DNA of 64,000 nucleotides from Ligustrum vulgare (Eukaryota > Streptophyta > Magnoliopsida > Lamiales > Oleaceae): positions 59,098,040 through 59,162,039 of the forward strand of contig OY743176.1 in the NCBI GenBank assembly GCA_963555705.1, written 5' to 3'. Each line of letters starts with the position of its first letter. The stretch's first letter is position 1. The notes under the pieces were generated by a model that was given only the letters and a program-made list of their open reading frames with translations, was not told the DNA's origin and searched no databases. Positions 57,401-64,000 of this stretch are shown here, piece after piece. Both the position numbers and the translations under genes were made by a program.

Positions 57401-60288
57401 TATTTTTGTACATTTCACATTTATAATTTTAGATTTGAATTTTTTTGTGAGACATGAGGTAAAATGTATAGTGACTAATATTTTTGTACATTTCACATTT
57501 ATAATTTTAGATTTGAATTTTTTTGTGAGACTAATACTCACTGATTTGTAAAAATATATATGAAAAAAAATTTGAGTTTGAGAACCCGAACCAAAACCAA
57601 AACCAAAATCAAAACTAAAACCAAAACCGAATGGTTCTTGATTCTAAGAACCAAACCATTATTTTTTTTTATGTAGAACTGGACCAAACCGCTTTATCTG
57701 GTTTGGTTCTGGTTTGGTTCGGTTATTTTGTCCACCCCTAAGGTGACAAGCGTGATCGACAAATTAAAGATCTGTTTTGATCTGTTTTACAGATAAAAAA
57801 ATTCAATCTTTGACCCTCCCAAAGGAGCAGACTTTTCATATTTTACATATTTGGTTTCTTCATAACAGACGAACTTGGATTATTTTTGTTAGTAGAAATG
57901 TGATTGAACCATCTCAGTCAGTAATTCTTATTTTGTTGAAGTGAACAACTGGTTTTGGAGCGAATACAGCTCATCAAAAGAATGACTACCAAAAAACAAA
58001 ATGCCTCGCAATTTCTATAATGTAATTCATGCTTAATCTTCAAGTAAAAGTACCCTAAAATTCTTCAAAAACTAGGAAGAAGATGTTGAAAACTTGAAAA
58101 TGGTTTCCAATTTTTTATGTTTCGTAACCTCTTGGATAGCTCTAGGGAAATTCAGAAGAATTGTAGGGAAACTTCGAAATTATTATACTTATGTTCCGAT
58201 TACATAACCTCACTAAACTACTAATTATAAACAAATCAAAATATGCCAGGAATTCGATTGCTCAAAAGAACGCAAAAAATGGTGCTTTCCGAAAGTGTAA
58301 ACAGCTTGCATTTTATTTGTCTTGAGGGAGAAACAAAATGAAAGAACGACGTCCAAAGAAGAGAAGAAGACAGAAAATAAGGCAAAAACACAAAGGAGAC
58401 AATGCAACTATCAGGTTACCACCAATTTTGCATAAAACTTGTATCAACAAAAGAAAATGTGAGTAAATTAATGGTCATTGGTTTATATAATTTCTAAACT
58501 AGCTATTGGCTTTACAATCTAATCTAATCAATTCAATATTTACAAACAACAATAATAAATTTAATAATAATTTCAGTTCCAATATTTATGCTGAACAAGA
58601 TGTAGATCGGTGGAGGCAAATATTCCAGTTTATATGATAATTTTGAAATTGTTAAATTTTATCTCGATTAACTCTGTCTCTAAGGAAGTTTGATTACTGA
58701 TAACAACCATAGTGAAAAAGACATTTATGCTGTTGATGATCTCAGAGAAGTTGATGCAAATTAATTTGAGAACTTGGAATGGTTAATAGTATTCTCTTAA
58801 TGCTAAATATCTTTAATTAAGTTGAAGCATGAACAATTATATTGTTGAAGTAGAGAAGCGAGAGAAGCTTAAGACATGCTGTGAAATTGGTCATTTCTAT
58901 CAGGTAGAAGTCGAATTCAAGTTAAAGTTTGTTGGTGAATATGGGAAACCTGTAGAACAGCCCGAGTAACTTGCTGGTCAAGTGGATAACAAGAAACAAA
59001 TAGTTGATTAGACTTAAAGGACAAAGGGGAGGAACAACGAGCGAAAACACGTATTAGTTTGTGAAAATACATTTCTTGTGTTACTATTTATGGGGTCTAA
59101 CAAGAAAAAAAGAGAAGCTAATAATGAAAGTTATTTGAATTATGTCTTCCCTTATTCGTACGAACGTCGAGTTTGCCAAACCTACATGAGTTGCGTAAAT
59201 AATCTTGTTGATTGATGAGAAAATGTCAGAGCTAATAATAAATGATGTATAGTTGACTGTATTTTTTATGGAAAATCTCATTTCCTAATAACCAATGGCA
59301 AACTTTCCTAATAACCAATGGCATACCTCTTATTCCACCACCCATCAACTTGTCAAATTCAACTTAGCAATCCATCAATTTCCAAAACACACAAACACTC
59401 AAATTTAAGAATGCCCTAACTCAACAATCTATAAAAAACAGGCATACGATAAATTAAAAAAAAAAAAGTAAACACTTAGCTGCATACATATAAGGAGAAG
59501 CTCTTTTAATGAGAAAAAGATAAGCATAAGCTACATGTTCCATTTAAGAGTTCATCCTATCTATATCCTCAACCCCAATATAAATAAATGAATTACTAAC
59601 TGCATGCCAACAAGAACAAGAACTAAAAAAAAAAATCAAAAATTACCTTAGCAATGGGCTCCTTCAGAGCCTTTCGGTTGACCCGAAACCGAATTCCAAG
59701 CTTCTCCAGCTGCCTCGACAAAACCCGAATAATTGTAGCGGAGCTTCGCAAATCCTCCTCCACTTTCTCCACTCTCTCCAACAAATTAACCCCGGAAGCA
59801 GAACCCCTCGATAATCCAAACCCACAAATCCTCTTCCATTGCCGCCGCCTTATCGCGGCTCCGACCACCACTCCACTCAGCAAAACCACACACTGCCACA
59901 CCAAAATCTTGCTCCCAAGCCACCCTATAACCTCCTTCTGCGTCCCATAGATAACCGCAATGTATATCGAACTCACAGCTGATGATGCAAGGCAAAGAAA
60001 TTCAAGAATCGAAAGAAATTCATCGAAACTATACTCACCGCTGATGCTTCCATTACTGTTGTCTTGCTTCCGTGAGGTTTCATACGGTTCTTGAAATGAT
60101 GCTTTGATTTTTCTAAAGTACAAAAGGTGATTGTGGGTAAGGAAATTTTGGGAACTTGGGAAATTGGTTTTCAAATTCGGAATTAAATATGCGAAATTCG
60201 GGGGTTTTAAGAAATGGGTTCGCAAAAGAGTGGCGTGAAATGACCTATGATTACTGTTTGTGAAAAGGGTTTGAAATGTAAGGGACAT
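54464..60288 (-). CDS. Probable plastid membrane protein with coiled-coil C-terminus, three exons
   Basis: Exons 60288-59647, 57167-57057 and 54664-54464, all joined in phase 0 with GT...AG introns of 2479 and 2392 bp; predicted 317 aa. The N-terminus (MSLTFQTLFTNSNHRSFHAT, rich in Ser/Thr/basic residues with few acids) looks like a chloroplast transit peptide. Two hydrophobic segments (about residues 91-114 and 124-146, VWQCVVLLSGVVVGAA) are followed by RRRQWKR. The rest is helical: VNLLERVEKVEEDLRSS (exon 1), ALSVHGDILEKELSEIQKVL (exon 2), EQQQKQLELILAIGK (exon 3), ending KTNDDKA. The family is not recognised. The open frame and intact splice sites suggest a functional gene. Both introns contain repeats. 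Confidence 0.8.
55533..55684. mobile_element. Tourist-like MITE in intron 2
   Basis: 152 bp flanked by TAA on both sides (55530-55532, 55685-55687). Terminal inverted repeats GCCTCCGTTTGATAA / CCAAATGGAGGC with further pairing GTTTATAAAC inside. Related, more decayed copies near 45165, 51679 and 52010. Confidence 0.85.
57376..57531. repeat. 78-bp tandem duplication in intron 1
   Basis: ATGAGGTAAAATGTATA begins both units (57376 and 57454). The units are nearly identical, so the duplication is recent. Confidence 0.9.
57583..57745. repeat. Foldback of AACCAAAACC / GGTTTGGTT runs in intron 1
   Basis: Repeated CCAAAA units at 57590-57630 face repeated GGTTTGGTTC units at 57700-57725, ending GTCCACCCCTAA. 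Similar AAACCAAACC runs occur inside the Helitron at 17.6 and 18.2 kb. Confidence 0.5.
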
Positions 60289-60683
60289 AGTTTTTTCCTG
60301 GCTTAAAAGTTAATGTGTGTCAGGATGTTTGGATTGTAAAGAATTTCAATGTTTTGGATCAAGAAAATTTCACCTTCGAAGAGGGAGGCGAGGCTGAAAT
60401 TCTTAACTGCATCTGGAGAATGGGGTTGAGTTGACGCATGTGTTTGTGATTGTGAGAAAGAGAATGGAGTGGGGGAGTATGAGTAGGGGAGGTTTTGACA
60501 AGTTCGACGATTCGCGCCGGAAAAGATTGTCGTAAGTTGTAACACAATAATACAGAGTAATTTCACTGATGGTTAGCAAGTTCAAACAAATTTTCAAATT
60601 GGTCGTTAGATAATTTTTTTGACTCATTTAGTCTTTACAGTTAAATAATGTTACATAATTTGGTCACTCTTAAGCATAGTTAG
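60289..60683. other. Upstream region of the plastid-protein gene
   Basis: About 390 bp before its ATG; no clear TATA box identified. No other gene seen. Confidence 0.4.
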
Positions 60684-61890
60684 TATCCTACTATATTAAA
60701 GGAGGCGAGTTGTTTTGTTACTGTTCCTAAGTTGTCCACTGTTCATCGGCTTCAGCCGACTCACGTTGCAACAATAAACATAAAAAGCAGGGTTTTTCGT
60801 TCAGATTTTTCCCACTCCACTCCAACGTTCTCTCCCCTCTTCCCTCTACAAACCTCCCTTCTTCATCATTTCTCCACTCCATTGCTTTCTCTCCCCTTCG
60901 GCTACTGGTCCACCATTGCCACTGGCCACCATGCACAAGCTTCGTTCCGTCGTTCATCACTTTCTCTCCCCTTCGGCTACTGGTCCATCGCCACCGGCTA
61001 CCATGCCCAAGCTTCGTTCCGTTGTTCAAAACAATCATTATAAATTTGAAAAGCATCATGAAAATTCAAGTTTGCAAAGCATCAGTGCTCCACCAAAACC
61101 TCTTCTCCTTCTTTTCCATCAGTGCCCTCTATAATCGAAATGAATGGAAAAAGAATCCCGAAATGATAGGGAGAGCAAAGGATTGACATTCAACTAAATG
61201 GTCCTGCACAAGCGACAGCAGAGGGACGGTGTTGACGGAGGAAGGACAGAGATCGGCGGAGGCAAAGTAGGTTTAGGGTAACGAAAAGAAATGTCTAATC
61301 TGAAACGAGAAAAAAAGAAGTGACGCCAGTTGGTGGTACGATATGAGCCTTCTTATAACATAGAGCATAGAGCGTGGAGGAGGCAGGTGGTGGGCTGACT
61401 GCAGTTGGAAGAGAGGCGAAAGAAGGCAAGTTCGTAGAGCCGAAAGGGAGAGAGAGCGATGACGGCGGGCATAGAGAAGGGATGAGTGGAATGAACAAAA
61501 CCTACCTTTTGCCTTTATCAATTCATCGGCTTGGCTACAGGATCTGCAGCTTCGACTTAGGAACAGTGAAAGACCTCGAGGCGAGTTGTTTTGTTACTGT
61601 TCCTAAGCCGTCCACTATTCGTCGGCGTCAGCCGACACTTTCGTTCAGATTTTCCCCACTCCAGTCCATCGCTCTCCCCCCTCTTCCCTCTATAAACTTG
61701 CATTCGTCATCATTTCTCCACTCAACTCCACTCCATAGTTTTCTCTCCACTTCGGCTACTGGTCCACCACCACCACTGGCCACCATGCCCAAACTTCATT
61801 CCGTCGTTCATCGCTTTCTCTCCCCTTTAGCTACTGGTACACCACAGCCATCGGCCACCATGCCCAAGCTTCGTTCCGTTGTTCTGAACC
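60684..61890 (+). repeat. Duplicated block with 75-bp repeats and Helitron-like start
   Basis: GGCGAGTTGTTTTGTTACTG, then TTCCTAAG, opens two copies (about 60705-61030 and 61578-61885). Each contains CCCACTCCA, TCTCCCCTCTTCCCTCTA and a pair of 75-bp units (60885, 60960; 61738, 61813) carrying CTTCGGCTACTGGTCCACC and ATGCCCAAGCTTCGTTCCG. Upstream, TCCTACTATATTAAAGGAGG (about 60688) resembles a plant Helitron 5' end; no matching 3' CTRRT hairpin was found. The inverse-composition stretch 61200-61560 between the copies is unrelated. Frames over it look accidental. Confidence 0.6.
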
Positions 61891-64000
61891 CATCGGGAGT
61901 ATTTTATTTACCTGTGGTTTTTCTTCTTCTTTTATTGTTTTTGCCTTATTCATCCACTTTCTATGACATAATTTTTATTTTATTTTTTTTTTAATCTCAC
62001 TTTCTTTACTTACTGGAATGAACATTTATTGGGACACAAAAGCAACCAATGCTTATTTTCCAAAGACAAATGACAATAATGGAGATGAAACATAAGGGTA
62101 ATCACTTTGTTTTAGGTAATCACTTTGTTTTGGAGACTAATAATTCTTGGGGTGGATAAACAACAAACAATCAGAAATAGCGACTGAAAATCAATGATAA
62201 TTTTGCAGTCGCCCTCCAAATATCTCCTTCAAATCTTGTCTACTCGGATTCCGAAGTGAGTTTTGTTGATCTTCCCTTTTTATTCTTTCTTTTACACTAT
62301 CTCTTTTAATTGCATAATTTATTTGAGGATTTGTACTTCTTATTTCTAGTGAAATATATGTGTAAAGGTAATCTTTTGAAATTTATATTGTTCATTTAAT
62401 TATTTTATGGAGTATAATAAGAATCATGTATATATAGTGATACCAACAGATGTTAATGGTAGGTTGAACTAGGTTTAGAAGATATGGTGTTTTTTTGGGA
62501 CCAAATTTACATTTTCATGTGTTTAACACTTACAATGACTTTATGGATTTCTGACAAGAACTTTGATATACTATGTTATTGTATTTTCTGTTTTGTAAAT
62601 CAGATAGTGGTCCATCCCAAATGTAAGTGATTTGTGTTTTGGGAACAAATACGTATGTCAGTACATGCTTGAATTTCATGGTCTTTATATTTACTTATCC
62701 TCAATAGCCAGCATATAATTTTATCAATAGTTGAGCCATTTGTTTGAATTTGATGATGTCTGTTATTGTATTCAAGTGATTCATTAGCTTTTAATGTAAT
62801 TATTCGTTCAACTTTGTTCATGTCGGATCATTGGATGATATTGCATCCTTTGACCTGCATTGAATCAATGTGCCTATGAGATTATTTGAAATCATAAATT
62901 GGTAGCTCTTCTTGGGAGATAAATTCGTCATTTAACCCATGTAGAGGTAAATAAATGGGAAGTTCGAGAAGACAAAAAGCAAAAAAGTAGATTATACATT
63001 GATGAATGTAATTATTTAATTTCACCATGTGAATAAATTCTTGTCACTTCTGATTAATAATATAGAAATTTATCAAACCTTGTATCTATAGAATCTGTAC
63101 CTTAATTTTCTATTTGAAATATGTCATAAAGGGTTGGCCTCTATTGTTGCTCATGATTTGCTCTAATAATAGATTTCGCATGTATTAGCTAACTTGATTG
63201 TTGCATTTTTATGTTTTTCTTAAATTTCATCAATTCATTTTTTATGTCATTGTTGCTTGATATGGGCTTCTACAGGTTAGATATCATCCACTCCGTCATA
63301 AAGTTCTTACAAGGGAAAGTTTAGACCACAAAGTTTGGTTGTGGGATGCAAACGTTGTTGAGTGTATAGGATCATGTGGTTTCTTTAATTGCATTCGACA
63401 TTTAGAGATTCAAGAATAATTCATATCTATTTTAATATTTTAATTTTTGTTAATTTGGCTATTGATTTTTCTTCTTGCAGACCGCTCTATAGTTTCTGTT
63501 GCCTTCAATGTAAAAGGAAAAATCACTTGAAGGTAATATTGGTTTTGAAATTTATCAATATATTTGACCCTTTTAGTTTCTTATGCATAAGAGAAATGAA
63601 TCGATTGAAGATTCCATTGAAGGGAGTCATCAGTGATGTCAAAGGATGGGTAGCATGCTACACATTTGACTGGTTGGTATATGTGGTTTAGGTGCAAGGT
63701 GAAGTCTTTAAGCTTATGGAAGAACTGATTATGTGAATTTCACTTTTAATTAAGCGTCTCAAGTGAATTTGATTATTTTTTTCAATTGACAATTTACGAG
63801 ATACTATCTCCAACATCATTTATTTTATTTTATTCAGCTCTCTTTATCATTTCCTTAAGGAGCAATTGAGTAGGGAAATAATTATACTTTTTTTTTTCTC
63901 ACATAATGCTTTTACGAGTATTGCGATATGATTATTTTATCTATGACCCTCATTTGTTCTAGATTAATTTCACTCTACATTCATATTGAAGATGCATTTC
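61891..64000. other. No gene recognised
   Basis: Moderately AT-rich. Splice-like TTCTTGCAG (63472-63480) precedes a short open segment, but no domain is recognised. A gene continuing beyond the window cannot be excluded. Confidence 0.35.

Noticed and set aside
57353..57541. 62-residue frame with an internal protein repeat
   Set aside because: Translation of the 78-bp tandem duplication in an intron.
61374..61994. 206-residue plus-strand frame
   Set aside because: Crosses unrelated blocks (spacer plus one copy of the duplicated block); no domain, low-complexity Ser/Pro/Leu.
1..64000. tRNA or rRNA genes
   Set aside because: None seen; strings such as TGGTATCAGAGC are retrotransposon primer sites, not tRNA genes.

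Overview
The window is nuclear DNA from a flowering plant, most likely a eudicot. It is AT-rich, Copia LTR retrotransposons and Helitrons dominate, the genes have introns with plant-type splice sites, and there is a recognisable plant F-box gene. Nothing looks bacterial or organellar. About three quarters of the window is mobile DNA. Only two host genes are supported, both in the right-hand fifth.

Layout. 0-7.3 kb: a small palindromic MITE, a CACTA-like end, and an old Copia element on the minus strand (Copia I, 1835-7269) that has lost its integrase core and RNase H. 9-20.3 kb: a decayed Helitron helicase gene (10.3-14.0 kb, resuming at 19.56-20.35 kb) preceded by two degenerate B3 DNA-binding domains. 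It is split by GC-rich and minisatellite DNA and by a younger Helitron with clean ends (16480-19495). 21.3-28.3 kb: full-length Copia II, with target duplication GAAAC and a gag-pol broken by two stops and one frameshift. 29.6-34.1 kb: a non-autonomous LTR element that keeps only gag (TR-GAG type, minus strand, target duplication TTACT). 34.4-38.0 kb: a Mutator-like foldback element with a Harbinger-type MITE nested in it and a second MITE copy beside it. 39.6-44.7 kb: Copia III (target duplication GATGA), young but frameshifted. 45.4-51.5 kb: a large non-autonomous LTR element (LARD) with two LTRs that I read as identical and target duplication AATGG, so it is the youngest insertion.

The LARD is the most unusual object. 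In place of gag-pol it carries two intron-less ORFs on the strand opposite to the element. One is a 181-aa protein with a basic/four-cysteine motif resembling carlavirus nucleic-acid-binding proteins. The other is a LONELY GUY (LOG) cytokinin-activating phosphoribohydrolase with one frameshift. Both are preceded by the same TTTAAATAG box. On both sides of these ORFs lie many small hairpins that share the loop C-TTCTG-G but have different, mutually compensating stems. I know of no description of this arrangement.

52.8-60.3 kb: an FBW2-like F-box gene (two exons, with a 4-bp duplication breaking the frame) and, on the minus strand, a three-exon gene for a probable plastid membrane protein with a coiled-coil C-terminus. 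60.7-61.9 kb: a duplicated block with 75-bp repeats and a Helitron-like start. 61.9-64 kb: nothing recognised.

All protein names rest on motif recognition by eye. Repeat boundaries rest on direct comparison of sequence within the window. No database search was possible.
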